64,000 nt of DNA from Niastella koreensis GR20-10 (lineage in GTDB: Bacteria; Bacteroidota; Bacteroidia; Chitinophagales; Chitinophagaceae). The DNA lies in assembly GCF_000246855.1 (NCBI RefSeq), contig NC_016609.1, forward strand, positions 6,398,744 to 6,462,743, written 5' to 3'. The position numbers were made by a program, and so were the translations under genes. Positions 9,254-18,155 of the stretch are shown here, one piece after another (the first letter of the stretch is position 1; each line of letters begins with the position of its first letter). The notes under the pieces were generated by a model, which was not told the DNA's origin, did not search any database, and worked only from the letters and a program-made list of their open reading frames with translations.

Positions 9254-9652
9254 TCGCCATTTTTTGTAGCCGACGAAAAGTTCCGGGATGTTACTGCACA
9301 GGAAACGGGCGTACATTTCGAACACGGACTTTCATGGGCCCAAATTCAGGCTAAAGCAAAAGCTGAGAACAAATACATTTTCATGGATTGTTTTACCACC
9401 AGGTGCGGTTCCTGCCGATATATGCGCACCACCATTTTTCCCCAGGCGGAAATGGGCAGCTTTTTCAATGACAAATTTGTAAGCATTGAAGTACAATTGG
9501 ATTCTACATCCAAAGACAATGAACAGGTAAAAAGCTGGTATGCCGATGCGCATGCTCAGCAGAAAGCCGTTAACGCCAGCCCCGAAAATGAACGGCCCGG
9601 GTACCAGTCAACGCTCGACAAAATGAAGAAGGGGGAAAAGACCTGGAATTAG
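9254..9652 (+). pseudogene. Decayed thioredoxin-fold protein (5'-truncated)
   Basis: The frame directly after the AraC stop is open to 9652 and reads like the start of a periplasmic thioredoxin-like protein: GVHFEHGLSWAQIQAKAKAE, KYIFMDCFTTRCGSCRYM, then FPQAEMGSFFNDKFVSIEV. The region has no start codon or signal peptide before this; the first in-frame ATG (9383) falls inside the first strand, just before the CxxC. The usual Trp before CxxC is Arg and the motif is CGSC instead of CGPC. After YADAHA the sequence no longer resembles the fold, suggesting a second deletion. It ends at a terminator. A shortened expressed peptide from 9383 cannot be fully excluded. Confidence 0.65.
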
Positions 9653-9670
9653 AAGACACTAAATAATTAA

Positions 9671-9698
9671 GGGCTGACGATCTTCCGTCAGCCCTTTT
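9671..9698. terminator. Bidirectional terminator
   Basis: A perfect 9-bp stem GGGCTGACG / CGTCAGCCC with a 6-nt loop is followed by TTTT on the plus strand; on the minus strand the following sequence is TTAATTATTT. It lies between the convergent remnant at 9254 and the metalloprotease gene at 9714. Confidence 0.8.
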
Positions 9699-9713
9699 AA
9701 TTTAATGGTCTTT

Positions 9714-12173
9714 TTATTTTTTAGCACGCAATGCCTCTTCAATCCTTTCACTGCTGAATTGCAAATGCGCTTTGCTTACGACGTCTTTTTCAAGCACCAG
9801 CGCGGCTTTGATTTCCTTTTGCAGGGCAGCCAGATGTTGTCTTGCCAATGCAACCTGCTCTACCTGTAAAATCCCAACCGGTTTATCTGCAGGCATTTTA
9901 ATCATTTCCAAAAAATAATTAAGATAAGTTGTTTGCAGATCACGCCGGTAAGCATTGATCGCTGCACCGGTTGTCAACTCATTCCACACTCCTTTCTTAA
10001 CATCATTGAAAAATTCAGGCAAGGAATAATTGTCTGCTTCCCCAAATGTGCGGTTGTTGCGCTGGATCCTGTCTGCCGAACTCAGCAAACTCATAAGCAC
10101 ACTCACGCCTAACCTGGTAACGTCGCCTGCAACTGAACGTTTGGAAGCGATCTCTTTGTTGAATAACCATTGTGGAGTTTGAAACACCTGCTCGTTCAGG
10201 AATGCCACCGCCTGTTTCTGGCGTGTTTTGGGCACCGGAATATAAGGATCTCCCTTTTCTTCCACTGTTTTAGCATTGATATACATCCCGCCTACAATGG
10301 TGACCACATGCCTGGTGTAATTCCCCAGTTGACTTATCAAAGCGCTGTACATGGTACCCAGATTTTCGTATCCTTCATTGGGCGTTCTGGTCCACTCAGG
10401 TAATTTAGGCAGAATACGTTTAAGGTTCATGATCCCGTACGTACCTGCTTTTACGGCATCATCACCCAGGTCTTCATTCTGGCTTCTGGGATCAATGGAC
10501 CCGAAAACCACCTGCGGCCCGTACCACAACCGGTGATTGCCTGATAAGCTGTCGATCACCCATTTATTAAAAAATGTTTTTTCTTCCTTTAAGTTGTTAA
10601 AGTCGGGAAACATTTTATAGCCCCATTCGATGGCCCAGGTATCATAATCACCAATGCGGGGGAAAATGCCGGATTCGGTAATATTATCTTCCGGTTGCGC
10701 TACATAGTTAAACCGGGCATAATCCATAATGGAGGGCGTGTGGCCATGCGCTTCAACCCATTTTTTATTTCTCAGGCTATCAACAGGTACAGTAGAAGAG
10801 GAACCAAAATTGTGCATGAGCCCCAGGGTATGGCCTACTTCATGGGAAGATACAAAGCGGATAAGCTGTCCCATTAACTGATCATCAAACTCCATCTTTC
10901 CTGCTTTGGGATCAATAGCGCCCGCCTGGATCATATACCAGTTATGCACAAGGCTCATAACGTTGTGGTACCAGTTAATGTGGGTTTCCAGGATTTCACC
11001 GCTGCGGGGATCATGTACGTGCGGACCTGAAGCATTTGGGATTTCGGAAGGTTTGTAAACAATGGCGGAATGCGTTGCATCTTCCAGGCTCCAGGTGCTG
11101 TCGTCGCGAGGCGCTTCTTTAGCCATAATGGCATTTTTGAAACCTGCTTTTTCAAAGGCGGTCTGCCAGTCGTTCACACCCTGCATTAAATAAGGCACCC
11201 ATTTCCTGGGTGTAGATGGGTCAATATAGATCACAATTGGTTTTTGCGGTTCCACCAGTTCACCACGCAGGTATTTCTCTCTGTCTTCCGGCCTGGGCTC
11301 CAGGCGCCAGCGGGTGATCATGGTGGTATTGGTTACGCCCTGCGGATCTGTATCGAAATCAACATAGCCGGTACCAAAAAATCCTACCCGCGCATCGGCA
11401 TAACGCGGCTTCATGGGTACCTTCGGTAACAACACCAGCGAGTTATTCAATTCAAAGGTGAGCGGGTTTCCGGTAGGATCAGCTGCCGATAAATAGGTTT
11501 TTACTGATTTGATCTCCACATTCTGTGAGAATGTTTTTATGGATTGGATATAGGAACGGTCGCGTTGCAATGCACTTACTTTGAACTGCAATTTTGCCCG
11601 GCCCACAATCGAAAAAATGCTGTTATCGCTGTTTACTGTTTCGGTAATATCGATCACCGTGGCAGGATTTTTCTCATTGTACGCTTTTACCGGGAAAGCA
11701 GCCAGAATAGGTTGCACACTCGAATTAAGTACCGACCGGTACATGCCATTTTCGGAAGAATCGGTTGAACGTACCGTATAAGAAATACTGCGCAGGAAGA
11801 TCTTATTGGAAGGCCCCTTTTCAAATTCGATCACTCTTTCATCAATTTCATCGCCTGCAAAATAAGATTCGCCCCTGGCGCCCCCTAAACCATTTATTGG
11901 TGATTTGGCCAGCCGGCTTACCAGCAAAATTTCCCGGCCCAGCAAACTATCAGGAATTTCCAGGTAATAACTGTCTTCGGTTCTATGAACAGTAAACAAA
12001 CCTTTCCGGGTGTTTACTTTAGCGTTGATCAGTTTATCATATGGTTTTACAACAACCACCCTGGCTGTATCAGCTTTTTGAGCGGCAGGAACAGAATCCT
12101 GCTTTATATCTTTTTTTTGTGCAATACTTTCCATAGCGCACAGCAAAGCTGCGGCCATCATGAATCTTTTCAT
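9714..12173 (-). CDS. Secreted zinc-dependent metalloprotease (DUF5117/DUF4953 type)
   Basis: 819 residues with an N-terminal signal peptide (MKRFMMAAALLCAMESIAQ). The zinc site is HEVGHTLGLMHN at about residues 444-455, the extended metzincin-like HExxHxxGxxH form. The N-terminal 300 residues (YYLEIPDSLLGREILLVSRL, GLGGARGESYFAGDEIDERV) match the long Bacteroidota family annotated as zinc-dependent metalloprotease with DUF5117 and DUF5118 domains. A C-terminal helical region follows the protease domain. It is expected in the periplasm or outside the cell. It stands alone, with terminators and the divergent P450 gene on the other side. Confidence 0.9.
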   Translation of the reverse strand: MKRFMMAAALLCAMESIAQKKDIKQDSVPAAQKADTARVVVVKPYDKLINAKVNTRKGLFTVHRTEDSYYLEIPDSLLGREILLVSRLAKSPINGLGGARGESYFAGDEIDERVIEFEKGPSNKIFLRSISYTVRSTDSSENGMYRSVLNSSVQPILAAFPVKAYNEKNPATVIDITETVNSDNSIFSIVGRAKLQFKVSALQRDRSYIQSIKTFSQNVEIKSVKTYLSAADPTGNPLTFELNNSLVLLPKVPMKPRYADARVGFFGTGYVDFDTDPQGVTNTTMITRWRLEPRPEDREKYLRGELVEPQKPIVIYIDPSTPRKWVPYLMQGVNDWQTAFEKAGFKNAIMAKEAPRDDSTWSLEDATHSAIVYKPSEIPNASGPHVHDPRSGEILETHINWYHNVMSLVHNWYMIQAGAIDPKAGKMEFDDQLMGQLIRFVSSHEVGHTLGLMHNFGSSSTVPVDSLRNKKWVEAHGHTPSIMDYARFNYVAQPEDNITESGIFPRIGDYDTWAIEWGYKMFPDFNNLKEEKTFFNKWVIDSLSGNHRLWYGPQVVFGSIDPRSQNEDLGDDAVKAGTYGIMNLKRILPKLPEWTRTPNEGYENLGTMYSALISQLGNYTRHVVTIVGGMYINAKTVEEKGDPYIPVPKTRQKQAVAFLNEQVFQTPQWLFNKEIASKRSVAGDVTRLGVSVLMSLLSSADRIQRNNRTFGEADNYSLPEFFNDVKKGVWNELTTGAAINAYRRDLQTTYLNYFLEMIKMPADKPVGILQVEQVALARQHLAALQKEIKAALVLEKDVVSKAHLQFSSERIEEALRAKK

Positions 12174-12320
12174 GTTAGTTTTCGTGATGATTGTTTAGTG
12201 AGTAATATGGTCGGCTTCTTATATAGGACGCACGGGAAAGCGGGAATTACCGATGGTTGTGAAAAAAAATTCTGTGGAGGTTGTAATTTAGCGGTACTGC
12301 CGTTCCTGAAACCTATTAAT

Positions 12321-13673
12321 ATGATCACCAAACGCCATAAGTACCAATTGCCTGAAGGGTATTCATTACTTCAGTGTATACTGCGGGCGCGCGCCTTTTT
12401 AAAAGATCCGGTAAAATGGATCTCCAACAATATGGACCGCTTTGGCGGAACCTACACGGCCGCCATTGGTTTCAAAAGAAAACTCATTCTAACCCAGCAC
12501 CCCGGGTTCATCAGTCATGTATTAAAAGAGAATCATAAGAACTATCAAAAATCTACCATTTCCACAGATGCCGGCGCCACGTACTTAGGGAATGGGATCC
12601 TTTTTTCCAACGGCGCTTTTTGGTTACAGCAACGAAGACTGATACAACCGGCTTTTCACCGGGAGAAGCTGCAGGCACTGCAATTTGTAATTATAAAAAC
12701 CATCAAAGAGTCGATCGAAAAATGCCCTACCGGGAATGCGGTTGATATTTACCCCTTTGTTCACAGCGTATCCTTCCAGGTATTACTAAGATCGATATTC
12801 GATATCCCCCTTTCACCAGACACCTTCAGGGAGATCACCGGGCTTTTCGGCAACATCCAGGAGTTCTTATTCACCGATACCAACCAGCCGGCACGCCGGT
12901 TGTTGTACCCGTTTACCGGAGAGCGGCGCAGCACGGCACGAAAAACACAACGGTTAAGGTCCATTATCAGGGATGTTATTCACCAAAGAAAATCCAGCGG
13001 CGAATCAAAAGGCGACTTGCTGGATATGCTTTTGAACAGCACCTATGAAGACACGGGGGAAAGCATGGGGGAAGAACAGATCATTAACGAATTGGTGGTG
13101 CTTATTTTCGCCGGACATGAAACAACGGCTAATACCCTGTGCTGGCTTTTATACCTGCTGACCAGCCATCCTCCCGTTCTTCAACAGTTACAGGCTGACC
13201 TGATCGAAACCAGCCTGCCCGATGCATTGACCAATGAGCGGCTGAAAGCGACCATTAGTGAAGCTATGCGGTTATACCCCGCCGCCTGGATGACGGAACG
13301 GGTAACCCTTGCAGCAGACAGTTTTGGACCCTATACTTTTCCTGCGGGAACAATTATTATCCCGTTTTTCTATGGGCTGCACCGGAATGAACAGCTATGG
13401 GAAAACGCTTCCCTGTTCAACCCCGAAAGATTTATGCATAGCGAAAAAACAGCCTGGGCCGGCCATTATTTCCCATTCGGGGCAGGCCCCAGGATGTGCG
13501 TGGGAAATCATTTTGCCATGGCCGAAATGTGCTTCTTCCTGCATGCTTTTTTAACAACATTTCAGCTGCAATCAACGGGTCATGTTCCTTCTATGAAAGC
13601 GCTCATTTCCCTGCGGCCCGACAAGGTGATCCTAAACATTAAAAAAAGGGTGTTGGATAAAGCTGCCGTCTAA
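12321..13673 (+). CDS. Cytochrome P450
   Basis: 450 residues from ATG 12321. The heme-binding signature FPFGAGPRMCVG is complete, with Cys393; the I-helix oxygen-activation motif is AGHETTA and the K-helix ExxR is EAMR. The C-helix WLQQRRLIQPAF is also typical. It resembles CYP102/CYP4-like fatty acid hydroxylases in the helix C and heme regions, but the substrate cannot be read. An open frame continues upstream to 11985, inside the divergent protease gene; ATG 12321 gives the usual soluble P450 N-terminus (LPEGYSLLQCI). No ferredoxin or reductase gene is adjacent; the FNR-like gene at 63167 is far away. Confidence 0.92.
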   Translation: MITKRHKYQLPEGYSLLQCILRARAFLKDPVKWISNNMDRFGGTYTAAIGFKRKLILTQHPGFISHVLKENHKNYQKSTISTDAGATYLGNGILFSNGAFWLQQRRLIQPAFHREKLQALQFVIIKTIKESIEKCPTGNAVDIYPFVHSVSFQVLLRSIFDIPLSPDTFREITGLFGNIQEFLFTDTNQPARRLLYPFTGERRSTARKTQRLRSIIRDVIHQRKSSGESKGDLLDMLLNSTYEDTGESMGEEQIINELVVLIFAGHETTANTLCWLLYLLTSHPPVLQQLQADLIETSLPDALTNERLKATISEAMRLYPAAWMTERVTLAADSFGPYTFPAGTIIIPFFYGLHRNEQLWENASLFNPERFMHSEKTAWAGHYFPFGAGPRMCVGNHFAMAEMCFFLHAFLTTFQLQSTGHVPSMKALISLRPDKVILNIKKRVLDKAAV

Positions 13674-13728
13674 AACCCAAACCCCTCTTTGTTTCTTTTG
13701 CAGGTAAATAAACCCTTTTCAATTGAAA

Positions 13729-13756
13729 TCCCAGGCCTTTCGGCCCGGGATTTATT
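13729..13756 (+). terminator. Terminator after P450
   Basis: TCCCAGGCC / GGCCCGGGA pair with a single A-C mismatch and a TTTC loop, followed by TTTATT. It is about 55 bp after the P450 stop and before the convergent protease gene. Confidence 0.65.
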
Positions 13757-13801
13757 AGCTATCCGGCAAGAATTTTTGACGATTTCGTGTGGTTTGTTTC
13801 C

Positions 13802-14785
13802 CTACTTTATCAAACTGGACTTAATCGATTCTTCAATTTCGGTTTCACTCACATCCTGCTCTTCGGTCCACGCATCCTGGTAAGCTTCAGTTCCATATTC
13901 CATGGCATGAGACCCGTTGAAAGGTTTCGGATAAACCCTGGCTGCAAATTTATAATCCGTTTCATTGATATCTGTACCACCCACTATTGGTTTACCGTCT
14001 TTGGTAATGGATCCGGGTAATTGATAACACATGATGGAAGTCTGATCTGCCGGCGTACCCATAATTGATTTTTCGCTTAAAGGAGTAAGCACTTGCTGAT
14101 CTACTGTTGCCTGGTCCCAACCCTGTGTTCTTTCAAAATATTCGTACGCTTTTTCCTTATCGATCCTGTTTATAATAGACAGTCTCATGTGTTCGTGGGG
14201 AAACCCAAGCGTATGCCCCGTTTCATGCCTTACCACTCTATGAAATTCACTCTCTTGCGTATTCATGGTGAACCCCTGTAAATTCATGGTTTGATTATTT
14301 TTTGGAACGTGCAGAATGTCTGTCCCAAGATAAGACCAGTATCCTCCATCACCTCTGGATATTCTTACATTGCCATTCGCCGATGTTTCTACAAAAGAAA
14401 TGCAGGCTGTTTTTGACCATGCATTCATATGACTTACAATCCGCCTTCTCAGGTCCGCTGGCGTAGATTCCATAAAGCTTACCGTTAGCTTGCGGGGAGA
14501 AGGGCCCCAGTATTTTGTAGTAAGCAACGTCAGCTTCATTGGATCGGCTATCAATTCTGCAGCCATTTCTCTTGAAGACTCTATCAGCGGCCTGTTTACA
14601 GGATATACCTTAACGGCTGTTTCAGCAGCTTTTTCAAGAAGATGTGCCGGGAGCATTTTAATGGAGCATCCGATCTCCTCAGGCATACTTTTATAATCTT
14701 TCTCGTTGGTTGTATCACCAAGCGCTTCATTAGCGATCTTTACAATGCGGGTTAAAGCCTCTTCGGCCTTGCTTGATTTGTTCAT
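13802..14785 (-). CDS. Astacin-like (M12A) zinc metallopeptidase
   Basis: 327 residues. The zinc site HETGHTLGFPHEHMR begins at H187 and has the astacin extended form HExxHxxGxxHE; SIMCYQ further on fits the Met-turn (SIMHY in most astacins). Upstream strands (KLTVSFM, ISRGDGGYWSYLG) fit the astacin N-lobe. There is no signal peptide and the N-terminus is helical and charged, possibly a propeptide. If secreted, it would need a non-classical route. The start is set by a perfect AAGGAGGT 6 bp upstream, which is unusual in this phylum. Confident on fold; the substrate is unknown. Confidence 0.88.
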   Translation of the reverse strand: MNKSSKAEEALTRIVKIANEALGDTTNEKDYKSMPEEIGCSIKMLPAHLLEKAAETAVKVYPVNRPLIESSREMAAELIADPMKLTLLTTKYWGPSPRKLTVSFMESTPADLRRRIVSHMNAWSKTACISFVETSANGNVRISRGDGGYWSYLGTDILHVPKNNQTMNLQGFTMNTQESEFHRVVRHETGHTLGFPHEHMRLSIINRIDKEKAYEYFERTQGWDQATVDQQVLTPLSEKSIMGTPADQTSIMCYQLPGSITKDGKPIVGGTDINETDYKFAARVYPKPFNGSHAMEYGTEAYQDAWTEEQDVSETEIEESIKSSLIK

Positions 14786-14791
14786 GATTAA

Positions 14792-14799
14792 ACCTCCTT
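14792..14799 (-). promoter_or_regulatory. Perfect Shine-Dalgarno sequence of the M12A gene
   Basis: Read on the minus strand this is AAGGAGGT, followed by 6 bases (TTAATC) and ATG. Most genes in this window have no such site, so it fixes the start at 14785 and suggests strong or atypical initiation. Confidence 0.6.
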
Positions 14800-14967
14800 A
14801 TTTTAAGAGTTAAATGATTAGTCTGAACACGGGAAAAATGTTTTGCTCAGTAATTCCTGTTTCTTAAAAAGGTAGTGGGATTAAGAAGAACTATTCAGCA
14901 GGGGTACGATTGCAGGCAAATTTGGAAATAAATCTTATTGGAACAAAATGATTGTTATCACTCTTTT

Positions 14968-15987
14968 TTAATGTCTGTACGCCAACCGTTCCTTCACTTC
15001 CTGCGAAAACTTCGCAGTGCCCTTACTATTCACATGCAGCGGATCGCCAAACATCGTATCCGGCAACCATACATCGGTTTGCAATACACATAACCGGGGA
15101 TACTTCTTTTGCAGCCCTTCCAGGAACTGGTTTATGGTAGTTTCATATACCGATTTATTATAGGAGGTAAAAGAAGTTTGGTTCATAGGCGGTTTCACTA
15201 AATATACCGCCATGTTATGCGCTGCAGCCAACTGCATGATCTGGTCAAGATAATACCGATTGATCTGTCCGGGTTCAAATTTAAGACTGCCATCTATGCT
15301 GTTCGTGCTATTGGAATCGGCAACACCAAAGTTTGTGTAACCCCGGTAGTTACTCAACTGCGTAAGCACTTTTTGTTTTGCCATATTGGTCTCCGCTTGG
15401 GTAAAACAAAAATTATTCAACCCATCCAAAAATGTTGCCCGGTAAGAAAAAGGAGCATGCCAGTATTTTAATTTTCTAACAAACTGATCGTACCGCAGCG
15501 TTTTATTACCCGCGGCATGGTTATGAAAAAGATAGTTGTATTTTCTTTCTAATTGCTCCAGTTCTTCCAGCTCGCTATTATCAATAAACTGGTAAGGAAT
15601 GGTCCTCAGGTTAAACCAGCGGGAGTATTCGCTGATGTACGACATACCGTATACCATTACCAGGGTATCCACCTTATTGTGCTGCAGGTATCTCTTCAAG
15701 GTAATATATCCTTCAAACAGATCACTGCCCGGAATGGATAAATTAATCCAATGCTCACCCAACTGGCGGGGGTTAAGACTTGCATTTCCCCGTGAGTCAC
15801 CAATGATAATATTGGGATATCCCGTCTTCTTATTGATCTGATCATATTGATAACGGCACTGAAAATAATCCACCGCAGTTCCTAAAAAGAACTCTGGCTT
15901 TTGAGAAATGAACGTATAGATAATGATCCCGGATAATACTACCGTTACCAGGAGATACAGGAGAATCTTTGACAGAAATTGCTTCAT
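14968..15987 (-). CDS. SGNH-like protein paired with MBOAT acyltransferase
   Basis: 339 residues with one N-terminal membrane helix (about residues 7-28) and the rest probably periplasmic. NIIIGDSRGNASLNP near residue 60 fits the SGNH block I (GDSx), and DPLHVNSKG near the C-terminus fits the catalytic Asp-x-x-His. This layout is that of AlgX/AlgJ/DltD-like partners of MBOAT enzymes, which receive an acyl group through the membrane and place it on a glycan. The start lies 3 bp after the stop of the MBOAT gene, so the two are translated from one transcript. The acceptor is unknown. Confidence 0.8.
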   Translation of the reverse strand: MKQFLSKILLYLLVTVVLSGIIIYTFISQKPEFFLGTAVDYFQCRYQYDQINKKTGYPNIIIGDSRGNASLNPRQLGEHWINLSIPGSDLFEGYITLKRYLQHNKVDTLVMVYGMSYISEYSRWFNLRTIPYQFIDNSELEELEQLERKYNYLFHNHAAGNKTLRYDQFVRKLKYWHAPFSYRATFLDGLNNFCFTQAETNMAKQKVLTQLSNYRGYTNFGVADSNSTNSIDGSLKFEPGQINRYYLDQIMQLAAAHNMAVYLVKPPMNQTSFTSYNKSVYETTINQFLEGLQKKYPRLCVLQTDVWLPDTMFGDPLHVNSKGTAKFSQEVKERLAYRH

Positions 15988-15990
15988 GGC

Positions 15991-17412
15991 CTAAAACTGA
16001 AAATAAATAAAGTTTGTTTGCTTCCCAAAGAAGAAGAACACCAGCAACGCCAGTACAATGTATACTATCGGCTTTATTCGCTGAGGTACCCGTAAGCTGC
16101 GCTCGTCCCGTCGCAACCACCAGTCGCAGGCAATTAATGGAATAACATAACAGCATACGCTCAAACATAGCAACCAATCTTTTGGCTGCTTAAAATTGGT
16201 AACGGAACAGGTCACATACCCGATGGCTTCCTTCATATCGGCAGCGCGAAAAAACACCCAGGCAAATGTTACAAAAGCAAAGGTGATCATCATTTGCGAT
16301 AACTCTTTTACCGAAGGCAAGCTGCTTTCCCGGGCAACCACATCCGAAGGATATCTCCGGTTCCGGTTTAACAGCAGCAAGGGTAAAAACCCACAAGCGT
16401 GAATACCTCCCCACACAATGTATTTCCAGCTGGCCCCATGCCAGAAACCGCTTACCAGGAAAATGATAAAGGTATTTCTCACCGCTTTTAATTTTCCCTG
16501 TTTGGAACCGCCCAGTGGAATGTATAAATAATCCCTGAACCACGATGACAGGGAAATATGCCAGCGGCGCCAGAACTCGGCGATATCGCGCGAAAAATAG
16601 GGGAACCTGAAATTGGTCAGCAATTCAAACCCGAACAACTTTGCAGTACCTAATGCAATGTCTGTATAACCGCTGAAGTCGCCATAGATCTGAAAGGAGA
16701 AAGCAATGGCACCTGCAAGAAGTGAAATAGCATGCTGATCGTGATAATGAGTAAAGATTTTATCTACAATGATCGCCAGGCTATCAGCAATCACTACTTT
16801 TTTAAACAGCCCCCACAGGATCAGCCTGCACCCATCCGCAGCCTGCTGATAATTAAAAAACCTTCTTTTCCTGATCTGCGGCAACAGGTGACTGGCCCTT
16901 TCAATAGGACCGGCTACCAGCAGCGGGAAGAATGAAACAAAGACGGCATAATCAATAAAATTTCTAACCGGCTTTTGTTTCTCCCGGTAAATATCGAACA
17001 CATACGACATGCCGTGAAAGGTGTAAAATGAAATGCCGATGGGAATGGCCACCTTCAACAACACCACATGTGGATGTAACCCTAATAAGGCCAGCCCCTG
17101 CTGAAATTGTATGGCAAAAAAATTATAGTATTTGAATACGGCCAGGATGCCCAGGTTATTCACCACGCTCAGCCATAAAAAAAACCTGGCTTTTTTCCGG
17201 TTGGTAGAAGCCACGCCGAACCCATATAAAAAATCGAGTAAAGTACTGATTGCCAACAGCACCATGAATTTCCAGCTCCACCAGCCATAAAAGAAATAAC
17301 TGGCTACCAGCATCAAAACATTCTGCCAGTGCAGCGACCTGCTGAAAGCAAACCAGTAAAGGGTAAAAACAAGGGGTAGGAACAATAAGAATTCAACCGA
17401 ATTAAATAACAC
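15991..17412 (-). CDS. MBOAT-family O-acyltransferase (AlgI-like)
   Basis: 473 residues with about ten hydrophobic segments. The N-terminus MLFNSVEFLLFLPLVFTLYW is the standard AlgI-type start. FWRRWHISLSSWFRDYLYIP and SGFWHGASWKYIVWG contain the two conserved His regions of the MBOAT fold. Family members move acyl (usually acetyl) groups across the membrane to exopolysaccharide, cell wall or lipid acceptors. It is the first gene of a two-gene unit with the SGNH-like protein. No glycan synthesis genes are adjacent, so the target polymer cannot be inferred. Confidence 0.93.
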   Translation of the reverse strand: MLFNSVEFLLFLPLVFTLYWFAFSRSLHWQNVLMLVASYFFYGWWSWKFMVLLAISTLLDFLYGFGVASTNRKKARFFLWLSVVNNLGILAVFKYYNFFAIQFQQGLALLGLHPHVVLLKVAIPIGISFYTFHGMSYVFDIYREKQKPVRNFIDYAVFVSFFPLLVAGPIERASHLLPQIRKRRFFNYQQAADGCRLILWGLFKKVVIADSLAIIVDKIFTHYHDQHAISLLAGAIAFSFQIYGDFSGYTDIALGTAKLFGFELLTNFRFPYFSRDIAEFWRRWHISLSSWFRDYLYIPLGGSKQGKLKAVRNTFIIFLVSGFWHGASWKYIVWGGIHACGFLPLLLLNRNRRYPSDVVARESSLPSVKELSQMMITFAFVTFAWVFFRAADMKEAIGYVTCSVTNFKQPKDWLLCLSVCCYVIPLIACDWWLRRDERSLRVPQRIKPIVYIVLALLVFFFFGKQTNFIYFQF

Positions 17413-17578
17413 TACAGATCAGGATTTTTTGCAAATCTAATGAGCGTTGATAAAACTCACTCTTTTTTGTATCAAATGTCAAGGGCGCTCCTCCCGTTTC
17501 AACGCAACTTTGACTTGTCAAAACAAACAAAACTGCCTGGAAAACAATCATTACAATTAACTATTAAAAAATTACACA

Positions 17579-17998
17579 ATGAAAACCGCCAAAGACTTAT
17601 TACTGGGATACCTTGGAAATATCAACAACGCCGATGAGGCTATCAAACTTTTTGCAGATGACGCCACCCTCGAATTGCCTTACCTGAACAGCCTGGGTTT
17701 GCCCTGGCAGTGGCATGGCAGGGATGTGCTATATAAATTTTTGCAGAACTTACCCAAAACCTTCCCTGATTTTAAATTCCAGGATATAAAAATACATATC
17801 GATACGCCCGACCAGGTATTTGGCGAATACAGCATACAATGTACCGTTGCCTCAACCGGCAGGCCCTATCACCAAACCTATATGGGCAGGCTGGTGGCTG
17901 AAAACGGACAAATCAAACTCCTGCGGGAGGCCCTCGATCTGGCACAGGTGGCCAAAAGTATGTTTCCCAATGGCATTGCTGACCTGCAAGGCAAGTAA
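17579..17998 (+). CDS. NTF2-fold (SnoaL-like) protein
   Basis: 139 residues with the pattern of the SnoaL/nuclear transport factor 2 fold: an N-terminal helix pair, LFADDATLELPY, then WHGRDVLYKFLQNLPKTFPDF and a C-terminal sheet (EYSIQCTVASTGRPY). Such proteins are cyclases, isomerases or ligand-binding proteins; function cannot be set from sequence. There is no signal peptide. It is divergent from the MBOAT operon, with 166 bp between them, and ends at its own terminator. Confidence 0.8.
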   Translation: MKTAKDLLLGYLGNINNADEAIKLFADDATLELPYLNSLGLPWQWHGRDVLYKFLQNLPKTFPDFKFQDIKIHIDTPDQVFGEYSIQCTVASTGRPYHQTYMGRLVAENGQIKLLREALDLAQVAKSMFPNGIADLQGK

Positions 17999-18005
17999 AA
18001 AATCC

Positions 18006-18042
18006 GGATTGGCGGGTCAACCAGCCGGCCAATCCCTTTTTT
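18006..18042 (+). terminator. Terminator after the SnoaL-like gene
   Basis: A perfect 8-bp stem GGATTGGC / GCCAATCC with a 14-nt loop is followed by CTTTTTT, 8 bp after the stop codon. Confidence 0.8.
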
Positions 18043-18155
18043 CCCGGGGAGCGACTAATTGATTACCCGTAGAAATTTTTAAAAACTGTGATTTTAACAT
18101 TAAACAATTCCTGGATTTGTTTGTATCCGGCTATAAAAAGCTATCTTGGGCCGGC

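Noticed and set aside
11985-12320. N-terminal extension of the P450 frame
   Set aside because: It begins within the divergent protease gene and adds 112 residues unlike any P450 N-terminus; ATG 12321 fits the family.
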